Notes: generated by a model not told the origin, from the letters alone. Shown: positions 1 to 11,838, counted from the stretch's first letter. The stretch: 64,000 nucleotides of DNA from Pseudoips prasinana (GCA_951640165.1 OX621238.1:28544001-28608000), one strand, 5' to 3'. Made by a program: numbers and translations.

Positions 1-126
1 GTAAGCTTCGTCCACTTACTTTACGTATTAATGTTATGTGAGGAACGAGGTCAACGAAATTGCGGAAACGGATCGGAAGAAGGTCGGGACAAGGTCGACT
101 ACTTCGAACGATTGACGAAACATTAA
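1..126 (+). other. Possible 3' end of an unrecognised coding exon
   Basis: Frame 1 is open from the first base of the window to a TAA at 124-126 (41 codons). The end of the reading is charged and rich in GC at third positions (it ends DKVDYFERLTKH), unlike the AT-rich DNA that follows. I do not recognise the protein, no splice acceptor can be seen because the window begins inside it, and no nearby AATAAA is evident. The opposite strand is also partly open here. It could equally be chance. Confidence 0.15.
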
Positions 127-519
127 CATCCATTCAAAACAAGTTTTGCACACAACGATTGGCAATAGCATTACCGATACCTACCTTTTTTTAATGAAGA
201 CTTAAGAGAAATTACTAGTCCAAGCCATTCCTAGCCGATCCTATCCTGCTGGCCACGCATACGTGTGAAGAGGAAAATTCTCCAATTTCTTCCTTCTAAC
301 CGAACCGTTTTGGACAATAAGAACACAATCCGTGCCTGAACGTCAATTTTGTTTGTTTTGTATTCCAAATCATTTATTATCGGCAGTTTAAAATATTTAG
401 GCTTTTATATTATAATATATATCATAAGCTTTTATATTATAGGCTTTTATATTGATGTTAGAAGGGGGATAAATTCAACAGTATGACCGGGCATAGTTAT
501 AGTTGATATTGCATTTAAG

Positions 520-770
520 TCAGTGGCAGTGGTAGCCATATTGTCAAAGTTGTTTAAGACCCGGTTGACAAGCTGCATACCTTATCGACTGTTGTCTAAC
601 GGACTGACAGCTTGCCCTCCGAAGCACGGAGATGCTTAGATGCTTATTTGTGGGAGCAAATAGGTATTTCATTAAAAGCCAGGGAGAAAAATTAGGTATA
701 CTTTTGTATGGGTTAAAGGCAGCTAGGAATGTGGCCTGTACGCTTACTGCCCCGGTCTTCTCCGATTGTA
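520..770. repeat. Dispersed repeat (copy related to 12205-12430)
   Basis: This segment shares an ordered set of short blocks with 12205-12430: a 'gcagtggt.gccata' opening, a 'gactgttg.ctaacgg' block and a block in which gcacg is followed by a cgacag or gacagctt motif. The two copies are diverged. Class unknown; no coding capacity seen. Confidence 0.45.
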
Positions 771-879
771 AACATACATAGGGTATAACGCAGATAACGC
801 GAACGAATTGAAGTAAATTAGGAACTAGTTCGAATGCAACTAATTGAATGTAGTATATCTTAACTATAATAGCCCCCGA

Positions 880-1010
880 CTCCAACTAGTACGAGCTGAA
901 ATTATTGAACAGCTGCACGGATGATCTACATGACACATATCAAAGAACCATCACGATCAAACTAGATTTGAGATGAAAATACCACATTGATATCGGTTTA
1001 TAAGTTTGGA
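880..1010 (+). repeat. Dispersed repeat family H, copy 1
   Basis: It opens with 'cgactccaact' and carries an 'agctgaa' block and a 'aaagaacca' block that recur in the same order at 2310-2550 and 24315-24500. Class unknown. Copies of family H end in a tract close to 'tttgcgtcaggggt', seen also at 54300-54318. Confidence 0.4.
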
Positions 1011-2309
1011 AGCTACGACACGGGCTTGAAACTTATAAAACAACATTTTAGTATTAAATCTGCTTGGCCTGTGACTATTGTACGTCTGTACAATGGTTGG
1101 TTTTAGGGAGAATGGTTTGATTTACCCAGCCACTTTTCGAAAGAATTCCCACTTCCGTTCTTACTCTCGATATGTTTAATGGAAGATCTCCTACCAAGTG
1201 GGTAAGGAATGAACTCCTAGAATCTTTTTCTATTTTTACAAATTACTAAAAAACAAAATAGAAGAATCTTTTTCTTTTCCAAGTTTCCCGTATTAGCTAA
1301 CTAGTCGATTATCATTAAGTGGATTAAGATGGTTTGCTGACTTAGTGGTATAAAAACCCTGGCACATACCAGGGAAAGATTAAACTGCCTTATTACACGC
1401 AACAAACCAGCAGAAAGCATTATCACAAATTAATTACAGGAGTAAAAAGTTGAAAACGAACATAATATTTGCACATTTGAGATAAGTAAGCGCCTTACTG
1501 ACATTTATGTAGAACTGAAGATATTCACACGTAATGTGCGTTTCATTAGCACTAAAGATAAAACGGAGCTCGTTAACTTGCTGTAAAATTATTTAGCACA
1601 GCACAGATCTTCGTTATCTATCTAGATACATGTATATCGTGTGCCATATATAATGCTAACTTAGCTTTTTAAAGAATTTTTCCAATCTTTATACTTCAGT
1701 GGCTTGTGGGAGACGTATGTATACGCGGCGATCGATCCTATGACACTCTTCGGGTCCAGTATAACAATGCTTTCAGAATGCTGTTGGGGCTGCCGTGGCG
1801 CGGTAGCGAATGTTTGCTACTGAACGTACGGACGATTTTAAAGCACTAATCGTTAAAAACAGCTTCTCTGCTGCTACGTCTGCGGAATGCCAGGAACAGC
1901 ATTCTGAATTCATTGCTTCTAGGTTTAACTGCCGTATCCAAAAACAACGAGTAAGGGTAGTCAATGGAATATGTTCGTCTAACATTACTAACATAGTTAC
2001 AAGGTTAGGTTGTTACTAACATAATAACCAAGTATGGGCATTTGCCTGAATTAACGTTTTTATATAATATTCTTTGTCAAAACCAAAGAAAAAAGAACGC
2101 GTTTTTATTTCGAATACAAATGCCAACCTTATGCTTAACCATTTTAAAATGTGATATTCTGCAACATGTTTCGGTTCATTAATTGTAGATTAAATTTTTT
2201 AAGTATCCAAAATTTAACCGTGGAAGACTTTAAGGTACTGAGTTAACACTTGAGTCAACTTCACTTTTCAGCTCCCGTCACACATTTTACTAGAAGAATA
2301 ACCTAACCT

Positions 2310-2552
2310 AACCGTTAGAAAACCCACGACTCCAACTTTTTACATCATTTTGGCAAAGAGCTGAAACTCTTAACACTGCTGGATCGATATAATCCAAACA
2401 TAGCTAAGAACCACTGCTAGGAAACTGGCTTAGGAAAGAAAAAGAAATTGTATCGAAATCGTGCCATCCGTTTGAGAGCTACAATGCCACACACAAACAG
2501 ATAATGACGTCAAACTTATAACACTCCTCCTTTTGCGTCAGGGGTAAAATAT
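2310..2552 (+). repeat. Dispersed repeat family H, copy 2
   Basis: The best preserved family H copy here. It runs from 'cgactccaact' through 'cactgctgga' and 'atccgtttgagag' to 'cttttgcgtcaggggtaaa'. The same blocks in the same order occur at 24315-24500. No ORF. Confidence 0.5.
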
Positions 2553-2944
2553 ATAGTTGTAAAAAGCGCCTACCAAGTAACTCGAGCCTATAAATACGAC
2601 ATAGTTTTCCTTAGTCGTGAGCCTTTGGCATAGAAAATCGGCAAAAATTATGTTGAGGGGTAAATTTTTATATATCTACTAGATTGTCAAGCCGATTAGA
2701 TAAATAAAACCCACGCGTGCTTTTCGTTGTATAAATGGCAAATATTTTGTTATAACATCGGCGCTGCGTCACGTTCTGTTGATTACTCATAGTTTAGTCG
2801 TAGCATAAAAAAAAACACGAAATTAACGTGATTGCATCTAAATATATGTATAATACTCTAGCAGTGACTCAAACCACATTGCATAAACTCTAAACTCGTG
2901 TTAATGACTTACCATGTTAATCGTTTCATTAGACTACTTCATTA

Positions 2945-3188
2945 TAATATAATAATATCCTTATTCACACACGGTCATCTCATCTGATCCCAAACTAAGC
3001 AGACCTTGTATTATGGAAACCAGATAACTGATATATTATATATAGTACTTTTATTTTGTAAATACTTATACTTACACCCCGACTCAGGAAAAACAGACAT
3101 GTTCAAGTACACAAATATCTGTCCTGGATGGGAATCAAACCTACGACCTGCGGTGTGAAAGGCAAGCATTTATCACCCACGCCGACCG
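2945..3188 (-). repeat. SINE family B
   Basis: Reverse-oriented tRNA-headed SINE. Reading on the minus strand, a head with a degenerate B box is followed by 'tcctgagtc.ggtgta', 'ggtttccata.tacaaggtctgc' and a tail ending in 'ggatattatt'. The body matches nine other family B copies in the window. Confidence 0.75.
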
Positions 3189-4262
3189 TTTTGTTTATAT
3201 ATATAGGGGCCTTTTTGCACATCGCATGTCAGTCCCATCGTATCCTAAACAATTGTATTTGCGTAAGACGTGGGCAAAGAAATAGATTACAGTTTAATTC
3301 GATTTAATTAGGATGGACGGGTCGAACTATAGAAATCGGAATATATATTTTTATTATATCTTGTGAAGACATGGTTGTAGTTTTATTTAATTCACGTATG
3401 AGTGACAAATGTCATCTAAAATGGAATGGAATGTCATGGCGTCCGGAGGATTTAGCTAGAATCCCTAAACAAGACCCCAAGGTCGTACAAAATGGTACAG
3501 CATTTATGTAAGATCGGTAGAGCGTTATAGCTCTATGAGCAGCTCTATCTGTTAATCACCTGTACCTTTCAGAATACAGTCCAGCTAATATTCGTATTAT
3601 ACTGTTGAATTTGTAGTCTTAGGTGTGATTAAGGTCGACACAGCTCTGAAAGAGCAACGCGTGAGTGATTCTTATCTCGTGGGAAACTAATGAAAATTTA
3701 CTCTCCGATGGGATGGGAGGAAGACAATTTCTATCGATAATGGTCACAAGCAAGACCCAAATCGAGTAATGATTCCGATTTTCAGACGATAATTTACGGT
3801 CAAACTATTAATTAACTATTTTAAACACTACATTTATTTAGGGAAGTCGTTTCTTAAATAAAACCATGAAAAATTATTAGAGTCTGGAGAGAAAAATCGC
3901 ATTTGCAACCAGGATTGAGAATAATGACGGTGTGGTGTGTGTGGCCTTTGGAGTATCCTGCGCCTGATCATTCTTTTCACACCCTCTCAGCCCATTGGTT
4001 TAAGAGAGTAATTGAAAAGAGAGAACATGTGGTTGGGCAAATGTCTAGTCGCTATTATGATTAGGCGCCGTGGCTGTTTCGGAGGACATTATTATTAAAT
4101 AACCAGTCTGATTTTATCTAAATACTTAAAATCCCATTACCATACACTTAGTTGAGCTGAAGTCATTGACCGTTAATCCTTCAGATATGTAACAATTTCG
4201 TTCAATAATAAATTACAGCATAAATGGGACAGTGGAACATGTAGAGGTGTTTTCATAAACGA

Positions 4263-4455
4263 CTAGCTGTGCCCCGCGGTTTTACCTGCATTAAAGTATA
4301 TAAATTATAGCCTATGTGTTAATCCAGGGTGTCAGCTAACTCCATACCAAATTTTATTAAAATCGCTCCAGCCGTTTAGACGTGAAGAAGTAACAAACAT
4401 ATACACTCACACACGCACACACTCACAAACTTTCGCCTTTATAATATTAGTGTGA
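4263..4455 (-). mobile_element. Helitron-like non-autonomous element
   Basis: On the minus strand the element begins TCACACTAATATTATAAAGG and ends in GGGGCACAGCTAG. It is flanked by A on its 5' side and T on its 3' side. A 5' TC, a 3' CTAG and insertion between A and T are the expected terminal features of Helitrons. A same-subfamily copy in the opposite orientation lies at 11839-12014. Class is inferred from termini only; an RTE-type LINE tail is an alternative. Confidence 0.55.
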
Positions 4456-4668
4456 TTTCAAATAATCAGGCAACACTGTCATCCAGCGTAATCTGTCATA
4501 GGGCTGTCACTTGTGTCATCATATTATATGATTTTCTTCTGTGATTTTAGTATAACGATATTCTGTGTGAGTTCTAGCGAGGTAGGGCCTGGACATACAT
4601 ATATGTACGTGAACTAGGTTGCAAGACACCACAAAACATTTTTATTTCATAATATTCATATAATGACA

Positions 4669-4900
4669 GGCCGGTTGGCGTGGTCACGAGTCGAGGGTTC
4701 TATTCCCACCCAGGTCAGATATTTGTGGGCATGAACATGTCTGCTCGTTCTAAGTGGGTGTAATAATCTATAGAAGTATGTATTTATAAAATAAACGTAG
4801 TATATGTAATATATCAGTTATCTGGTTTCCATAGTACAAGCTCTGCTTAGTTTGGATCAGATGGCCGTGTGTGAATATTGTCTCAGGATATTTATTATAT
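4669..4900 (+). repeat. SINE family B
   Basis: The head has 'ggttggcgtgg' and 'gggttctattccca' in place of perfect A and B boxes. The body has 'atctgtgggc'-like and 'ggtttccatagtacaagctc' blocks, and the tail 'gtctcaggatatttattat'. About 232 bp. Confidence 0.75.
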
Positions 4901-5153
4901 CATTGTATTTCTTTCTGACATAGTTCTAATGGAAAGGAAAAGGCAAGTTAATTGTGACATTTTAGTTTTAGCGCTAAATACTGTGTAAATATAAGCCACA
5001 AATTAGGAGCTGTCAACTAATTATGTGTCCGGTGCGCGTATAAGTGCGCAGTTTTATTGTTTGGCAATTCTAGGTTTTCCTGTTCTTTTCCTACTTAGAC
5101 TATTAGACGTTAAAAATTGCTGTTTTCCGATAGCTAAAGCTCCGGCATCTATG

Positions 5154-5431
5154 CATATAATAAAATCGTAGGAAAGTCAAAACTGTATGAATATTTTTAA
5201 AAAAGGATACTTGGGGCTATAGTTTTTGGAATTTTTGCCTGTTTGTCTGTATGTATGTCCGGGCTAAACTCAAAAAGTACTACATGGATTTACTTCAAAT
5301 TTTGCATGAATATTACTAAGAGGTCGGGTCAACATATATGTAGGCTACATATTATCACGCTATCACCTACGGGGGAGAGCCTGTGACAAATTATAAAATT
5401 TAACACGGGTAAAAGCGCGGGGCACAGCTAG
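5154..5431 (+). mobile_element. Helitron-like non-autonomous element, second subfamily
   Basis: Starts near 'tataataaaatcgtagg' and ends 'cgcggggcacagctag' followed by t. The 5' part has no similarity to the 4263-4455 copy, but the last 20 or so bases are the same. A reverse-oriented copy of this second subfamily is at 15287-15605. Confidence 0.5.
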
Positions 5432-5794
5432 TATTTATATAAGCTTTCTTTAGCTATTATTTAGAATTTAAACGCCACTTACGGGCAAAAGTGTTCCTGT
5501 ATTCATAAATTTCCAAAAAATTGGAGACGGTTTAGTATAAATAAATTTAAAATGAAAATTAAGTCTTTGACGAAGCTTACTATAATATAGGAGATTATTT
5601 AAATGACACGATTTTAGGACTGAATTTTATTTGACATTAATTAATTAATATAAATAAAATTTGTAAGCCTCTGCATGAGGCAACGTGTATGATATCACAT
5701 ATAGTTCGCTATAACCGTGCATGCAAATGTATTTTTGTATGTATGACTACTACATGTTAAAATAACTAAATTAAAAATATAAATATAGTTACTA

Positions 5795-5998
5795 CGTCGA
5801 AACCCAAACAGATACAAAATTTGGTTGAATTTAATCGAAGAAAAAGAGATACCAAATTTGGTTGAATTTATCGACCACAAAAATCAATGTTATAATAAAT
5901 AAATTATATAAATAAATAGAATAAAAAATAAATATATTTAGTTACTGCGTCGAAACCCAAAGAGATGCACAATTTGGTTGAATTTAATCGAATACAAA
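5795..5998. repeat. Local direct duplication
   Basis: The block 'cgaaacccaaa.agat' plus 'aatttggttgaattta' occurs at about 5795-5838, again in part at 5850-5872, and again at 5950-5990. The copies are separated by AT-rich filler. No coding potential. Confidence 0.55.
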
Positions 5999-6372
5999 AA
6001 TGAAAAATGAAATGGAATTTATCGGAGATGAAGAAAACCAACAATCATTTACAGTGGTAAAGCAAAGTGCAGTCACTTGATAATCAACATATTCCGTCAT
6101 TCTAGTACATTTACCGCCGGGTACATTAATAATTGTCCCAGATATGCCATTCATACAGTGCAGTTTGCGACATAGATGTATATCTGATCTGAATACGATA
6201 CCATATACGGACATATAAGGAGAATGTAAATAATTATATATCCTTGTTTCGCAACTGAGTTTTGACTAATAAATATGGAAACTTGTATATTGTAGTACCT
6301 ATAGTGTTTCGAATGGAATATGAATTGATTATTTTAGTACGTATGTAATCATTATTTGATAAATATGCAATA

Positions 6373-6660
6373 AAAAAAACCGGTGAAGTGCGGGTCGGAC
6401 TCGCGCACGAAGGGTCCAATACATTACCTTCATTGTCTATAAAAACGAGCAAATATTCACGTTTGTTGTATGGTAGCCCCCTTAAATAGATATTTTGTTT
6501 TGATTTTAGTATTTATTGTACTAGTGGCAAGAGAAATACATGATCTGTGAAAATTTTAACTTAACGATCACGGATCATGAGATACAGTCTGGTAACAGAC
6601 GGACAGACAGCGAAGTCTTAGTAATAGGGTCCCGTTTTACCCTTTGGGTACGGAACCCTA
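6373..6660 (-). repeat. Dispersed repeat family F
   Basis: On the minus strand it starts 'tagggttccgtacccaaag' and ends in 'gtccgactcgcacttcacc' and an A-rich tract near 'accggtttttt'. The same ends bound the copy at 39763-40033. Common in lepidopteran DNA; no coding capacity here. Confidence 0.6.
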
Positions 6661-7104
6661 AAAAGAGAATCTTTTTCAACTATTTAATTCCAACCTTATT
6701 ACTATGGAATAAGGTACAGAAACAATGAAAATAAAATATGACTAATACTAGTTCCACAAAAAAGAAAGATTTACTTCCCATACACGAATAACGATCAGCT
6801 GATGTACAGACACCAGCACATCCAGCTACCCCAATCTATGTATAATTATTTTATAGATTTTCAACTTTATTACAAAAGCATAAGGTTCACTTTAAATTGG
6901 GAAGATTGGGGTAGCTTGATGTGCTGGCATCTGTAGGTCTTTTAATAGGCAGCCAAATAAATACTTTTTTAATTTCTCAAAATGAGGTTCGTTAATTTGT
7001 TCAGTTTCATGGGTCGATAGCTTGCCATAAGTTTTCTCCAGTATTTCTGTTACACTTTGTATAACCGATTCTAATTTTTCAATCGATATTCGTTACTTAT
7101 AGCT

Positions 7105-7455
7105 GAATCGCAACCGCAGATAATGAGGTCCTGGGTTCAAATCCCGGGTCGGGCCGTAAAGTGATTTTGGGATTTTTCTTTAAAAAAATTCTCAGAGACA
7201 GCCCGAAGTCTGGGAGTTGGCGGTATTACACCCCCGTGCCTCGGAGAGCACGTAGAGCCGTCGGTCCTGTACCTGACCTCTTTCCGGTCGTGTCACTAGT
7301 CGTCCCATCGGATCATGAGAGTGATGGAATATAAAGTGCCCCTGTGTTTGCGCAGACACTTGTGCACTATAATATGTCCTGCGCAATTGGCTAGTCTCCA
7401 TTGAGACTGGCCGCCGTGGCCGAAATTCGGGCCGGAGGACATTATTATTATTATA
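7105..7455 (+). repeat. SINE family C
   Basis: The tRNA-like head is damaged on its 5' side but keeps a B box in 'gggttcaaatcccgggtcgg'. The body has 'cctcggagagcacgt', 'cctgacctctttccggtcg' and 'tcggatcatgagagtgatgg'. The tail runs to 'cggaggacattattattatt'. This is the longest plus-strand family C copy. Confidence 0.75.
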
Positions 7456-8085
7456 GCTGAAATATATCGCTTCTGTATATCGGCGGCAATCAGTAATCAG
7501 TAATAATTTATTAATTTTGATAAACATAGGTATACAATACATTGGTCTTCATATAAAATATAATATTTATTAACTATTCTAGACTAATAAAATAAAATAA
7601 AAATAAAATAATTCTGCTATGTTTTTCCGAATATAATCGGCGTACAAAATTGAAGTTCTCGACATAAAATCTTTATATTAATTTTAATTACACATTACAT
7701 TTTAATACATTACATGTCAAGGAAACTAATAACTGGAACCTTTATAATTTTGCGAAATATAATGTGGAGAAAAGAAAGAGGTATTTACTACAAAGTTATT
7801 ACGATTTTGTATAAGGCGGGGCCAGCTGTGCGCAAGTCTCACTTTTACATGACCTTTTTGGCACAGCACCTTAAGTCCGTAACTCAATCGTTTAAGTAAA
7901 GAATTCGCTTGAAACTAATAAATTTATTTTATTTACAAAAATAACTCGGTTAACGAGCTAAGAAGGCGATCTGAGTTGTTATTTAAGAGTATATTGGTCA
8001 AACAGGTCGAATGCAATGCCAAAAAATATTTGCTTACTTTCGTTTTAGTCGTGTAAAAAGTTATTGCTGATATAAATTATATTAG

Positions 8086-8291
8086 TCCTACTAATATTAC
8101 AAATATGAAAGTTTGTGAGTATGGAAGAATGTATCTATGGATGTATGAATGTTTGTTACTCTTTCACGTAAAAAGTACGGACAAATATTAAAGAAATTTT
8201 GTAGAACTTAAAGTATAATAGCTTAATCCGAATAACACATAGGTTATAATTTATAAAGATTAACGCGGGTGAGGCCGCGGGGCACAGCTCG
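8086..8291 (+). mobile_element. Helitron-like non-autonomous element
   Basis: Begins TCCTACTAATATTACAAATA and ends in CGGGGCACAGCTCG (CTCG instead of CTAG). Contains 'gtttgttactctttcacgta', shared with the truncated copy at 9293. Confidence 0.5.
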
Positions 8292-8375
8292 TATATAATG
8301 TGGCGTACACATATGCACTGCAAATAAATGTGCTTCACCACGAACCGTCAATTTGCTACGAGCTTTATTTTACCC

Positions 8376-8797
8376 AATGAGGGCTACCGTTTTTGTGCTC
8401 ACCAGTCGGCGCCACTGTCGCGGAAGGTCCACTATCGCGTGTCAAAATCATTGTTATTGTGGACGCGACGAATGTTTTTACGAAAAATATTTAAAATCCT
8501 GTTAAAGTGTTTCATAAATAGCATGCCGCAGTGTTGTGCAGTCCCCGCGCAACACTGCGGCATGCTATTTATGAAACACTAACAGGATTTTAAATATTTT
8601 TTCAAATATTTATTACAGTCATCGAGCTGTTACTCATTTTGTAATTTATTTAGTTTTAAACCAACATTTTTAGTTTTAATCGCAGTTTTTATTCATAAAC
8701 AGCGTAACCCGAACAAAAACAGTGTATTTTGACGTTTCGTAGACCTGCCGCGATGCTAGCGCCTCTAGCGGCAAATTGATACGCGGTAGCCCTCATT
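8376..8797. mobile_element. 422-bp MITE-like foldback element
   Basis: Terminal inverted repeats of 14 bp (AATGAGGGCTACCG at the left, its complement at the right) bound the segment. No ORF of a transposase is present. A clear target-site duplication was not seen, so the superfamily is open. The centre holds a long near-perfect hairpin (8482-8603). Confidence 0.65.
8482..8603. repeat. Near-perfect long inverted repeat (54-bp arms)
   Basis: The arm at 8482-8535 and its reverse complement at 8550-8603 match except for a few-base gap around 'gttaaagtg' versus 'gttagtg'. They are separated by a 14-base loop rich in G and C. A transcript across it would fold into a long hairpin. Confidence 0.85.
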
Positions 8798-8953
8798 ATG
8801 TTGAGAGTGTGTTAATCTATGAAAGAAAAAGTACTGACACACTACGTATCTACGACCAGCCCAAGTCTTTGAACCAAGTAAGGTGAAATTTTGCACAGAG
8901 GTTCTCCATGTTGCATAGAAATAAGCTCGGATTATTGGAAAAATAATGTTGAT

Positions 8954-9045
8954 ACATACATAGACTCACGCCTGTTTCCCAGAGGGGTAGGCGGAGACAA
9001 CGGATTTCCATTTGTCACGATCTTTGCACACCTATTTTGTCTCGT
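8954..9045 (-). repeat. LINE 3' fragment (family I)
   Basis: The minus strand encodes an end resembling KDR.KW.SV.SAYP.G, followed by 'gtgagtctatgtatgtat'. The same end occurs at 47117-47400 and 56543-56630. It is the tail of a LINE open reading frame common in Lepidoptera. Confidence 0.5.
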
Positions 9046-9292
9046 TTGTATAATAATGATAATAATAAATAAATATTCAAGCCATATCACAAAACGCAAT
9101 TTAGCCCAAACTAAGCAAAGCAAGTGTACTATGGATATTAGACAACGGATTTTGTAAATATTTTCATACAGTACACAGAAAACACCCACAAACCTTTGTC
9201 TTGGGCGAGAATCTGCCCGCAACCTTAGATCAGAAGGCAGATTCAGTACCAACTGAGTCACGGCGGTTGTCAATTTCGCACGGGACCGGGAA

Positions 9293-9435
9293 TCCTACTA
9301 ACATTATAAATGCGAAAGTTTGTGACTGAATGTTTGTTACTCTTTCACGTAAAAATGACCGAACGGATTTTGATTAAATTTTGTAGTAATATAGCTTATA
9401 CAACGTGTAACAGAAAGTGTGAACGTAACTTAAGG
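9293..9435 (+). mobile_element. Truncated Helitron-like element
   Basis: Starts TCCTACTAACATTATAAATG after an A and shares the 'tttgttactctttcacgtaa' block with 8086-8291. The characteristic 3' end is missing. The sequence after 9398 is a reverse complement of part of 11715-11760. Confidence 0.45.
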
Positions 9436-9715
9436 GGGTTATAGGGTATCAGGACGGCTACCTATGGACGAAACTTCAAACAGAAATAATCATTATTTAC
9501 TCAACTAGTAATTTATTTTTCTATCGACAACCTGAATCAACAAGTAAGATTACCGACATTATGAACAACACTAAAAATTCAGCCGCAAGGGTAATGAACC
9601 TTACCGCGAACTCTTTGGGTACCTACTACTTAGACTGTAAATAAAAAGTGTGGTTCTGTACAGTCACATAATTTATTACACGTGTTTATTTTAAGATTCA
9701 ATCAAATGTTTAACT

Positions 9716-10200
9716 GAATTTTTGCTCTAATTTTTAGAGGTTCCCTGTAACGACATTTTAATCATTCATACAAATTTGATAACTAGGAAAAATCACTTAA
9801 TTTAATTTAAATTGATATTCCGCAAGATGTTGGATCTAGGAGAAATAAATAATTTAATTGACTTATGTAACTGCAGATATTTTTTTGTGTGTTAAATAGT
9901 AAGAATATTAAATTTTTCTTTCAGTATGTGAATTTAATCTGGCCGGAAACGAATAGGTACTTAATTTTTAATACAAACTAACCAGATAAACACACGCGGT
10001 ACGACTACTGATAAATTACGAAAAAATATGAATAATGTACTAGGCTCATATGAACATTAGGGGACATTTCAAATTCCGTCCTGATTTTGTCGCAAGGAAC
10101 TCTAATACGGCGGCGAATACAAAGGATTGATGTAGGTAAATAATAAATGGTTAAATATTTTTTAATATTCATCAAAGCGGGCCCCGCGCCATTTGAATGT
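9716..10200 (+). repeat. Repeat family K, copy 1 (interrupted)
   Basis: The block 'aggttccctgtaac.acat' with 'aatcattcatacaa' (9735-9775) and the block 'atgtactaggctcatatgaa' to 'taatattcat' (10030-10175) are contiguous in copy 2 at 10565-10800. Here they are separated by about 250 bp. Copy 1 therefore carries extra DNA, or copy 2 has lost it. Confidence 0.6.
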
Positions 10201-10210
10201 GTTCGTGTAT

Positions 10211-10528
10211 AACTCATTGGTCTAGCGGTAGCGTGTTCAACTGCAGATAATAAAGTCCTGGGTTCAAATCCCGGGTCGGGCCAAAAAGTGGTTATGGGAA
10301 TAATGAAGTCCTGGGGTCAATTCCCGGGTCGGGCCAAAAAGTGATTATGGGATTTTTCCGTAAAAAGAAATTTCTCAGTATCAGCCCGAAGTCTGGGAGT
10401 TGACGATATTACACCCCCATGCCTCGGAGAGCACGTAAAGCCGTCGTTCCTGTGCCTGACCTCTTTCCGGTCGTATCGCTAGTCGTCCCATCGGATCATG
10501 AGAGTGATGGAATAGAAAGTGCAGGGGC
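10211..10528 (+). repeat. SINE family C with a duplicated B box
   Basis: Complete tRNA-like head: A box in 'tggtctagcggtagcgtg' and B box in GGTTCAAATCC. A stretch of about 50 bp that includes the B box and 'cgggtcgggccaaaaagtg' is present twice in tandem (about 10248-10297 and 10300-10347). The rest of the body matches family C up to 'ggaatagaaagtgc'. Confidence 0.8.
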
Positions 10529-10540
10529 ACTTTCAATTCC

Positions 10541-10581
10541 ACCTTTAAAATTTAGAGTGATACACTCTAAATTTTAAAGGT
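10541..10581. repeat. Perfect 19-bp palindrome
   Basis: ACCTTTAAAATTTAGAGTG at 10541-10559 is followed by a 3-base loop and then its exact reverse complement at 10563-10581. It lies at the junction between the family C SINE and repeat K copy 2. Confidence 0.85.
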
Positions 10582-10800
10582 TCCCTGTAACTACATATTA
10601 ATCATTCATACAATACATACAAATAAAAAAATATGAATGATGTACTAGGCTCATATGAACAGTAGGGGACTTTTCAAATTCCGTCCTGATTACATCCAAA
10701 GTTACACTAATATGGCGGCAAAATCAAAGAGTTGCTGTAGGTAAATAATAAACGGTTAAATATCTTTTAATATTCATGAAAGCGAGCCGCGCGCGTCGTC
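10565..10800 (+). repeat. Repeat family K, copy 2
   Basis: Contiguous copy of the elements described for 9716-10200, about 80 percent alike by eye. It includes 'caaattccgtcctgatt' and 'taggtaaataataaa'. No ORF. A CG-rich tract ('gagccgcgcgcgtcg') follows. Confidence 0.6.
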
Positions 10801-11739
10801 GATACCTAGGCGGCTCTTTTGAGTGGACTCAAAGACGCCGCCAAAGGGGCCGCGTTCGAAGAAAGCCGCCAAATTCATCAAATATTGTCGATTTCTCATT
10901 TATTTAAAAATATTAAAATCATCAGTTGTTCGTAAACTGCTGTCTTTTTAGGTCGTGTTTAGTTACTAAATCGACTAAAATGTCGTTTAGTAATGAGTAA
11001 AGTGTTCCGCGAAATCCTTAACTATGTCGTTTAGTGATAGTAATAATTTTGAAAATTTCGTGCATTCATCTATGAAAGAATAGCCTCAGACGTGCACTTT
11101 GTGATGATGAGGATTCATAGGTCACAGAATTTAAGGCTGTTTAATTACGAGGAACCTATGTCGTGAAGGGTACAGTGTCGCGATGGAGGCCACGCCTCTT
11201 TATAACTAAGAAACATGAAAGCTTTACGATTTTATGAATATGTTGTACATGAGAGAGACTCGTGTTAGTTGGCAAGTCTTAGAGTTAAGCTTTCAGTGTC
11301 GGTGCAGATTTTAGTGAACGTGAAATAATGAAATTCTTCCATCAGTACTGAAAACAACTTCAACTAGAAGTTAAACTATAAAAAGATTCTCGTAATGTGT
11401 TTGTGTATCACGTACTTATACGATGTAAAGTATCCAATAGCTATTCAGCAGTGCTATAAATAAAAAGATAACTCGAAAATAAAACAAAATATGTGTAGTA
11501 AGTGCAATCGGAATCAAACTACCAGGCGTGCATAGAAACACAGAGGTATGTCAAACAATTTCTAGCGTAAATCAGAATCAGCTGTGCTGTGTTAGTACGG
11601 ATGTTCGTTATATCGATAAAAATACTTGTCGATATATTGAATGGTATATTATTTTACGATCAAGATTAAAATGATGGTATTTCGGTATGAGATTTTGTGT
11701 ATAGTTAGGCTTAAGGAGACCGTATATGCCCCTTAAGTT

Positions 11740-11830
11740 ACGTTCACTCTTTCTGTTACACGTTGTATATCCGAAATATAGTCTATAATTTATAAAGTTC
11801 AACGCGGGTAAACCCCGGGGCACAGCCAGT
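11740..11830 (+). repeat. Helitron-like 3' end fragment
   Basis: Ends 'cgcgggtaaaccccggggcac' then agccagt, the family 3' terminus with a base change. The upstream part is unrelated to the other copies, apart from reverse-complement similarity to 9398-9440. Confidence 0.35.
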
Positions 11831-11838
11831 AATTAATA

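Noticed and set aside
8482..8603. MicroRNA gene
   Set aside because: The stem is much longer and more perfect than an animal pre-miRNA and lies in a transposon-like element. A hairpin siRNA source remains possible and is listed as a finding.
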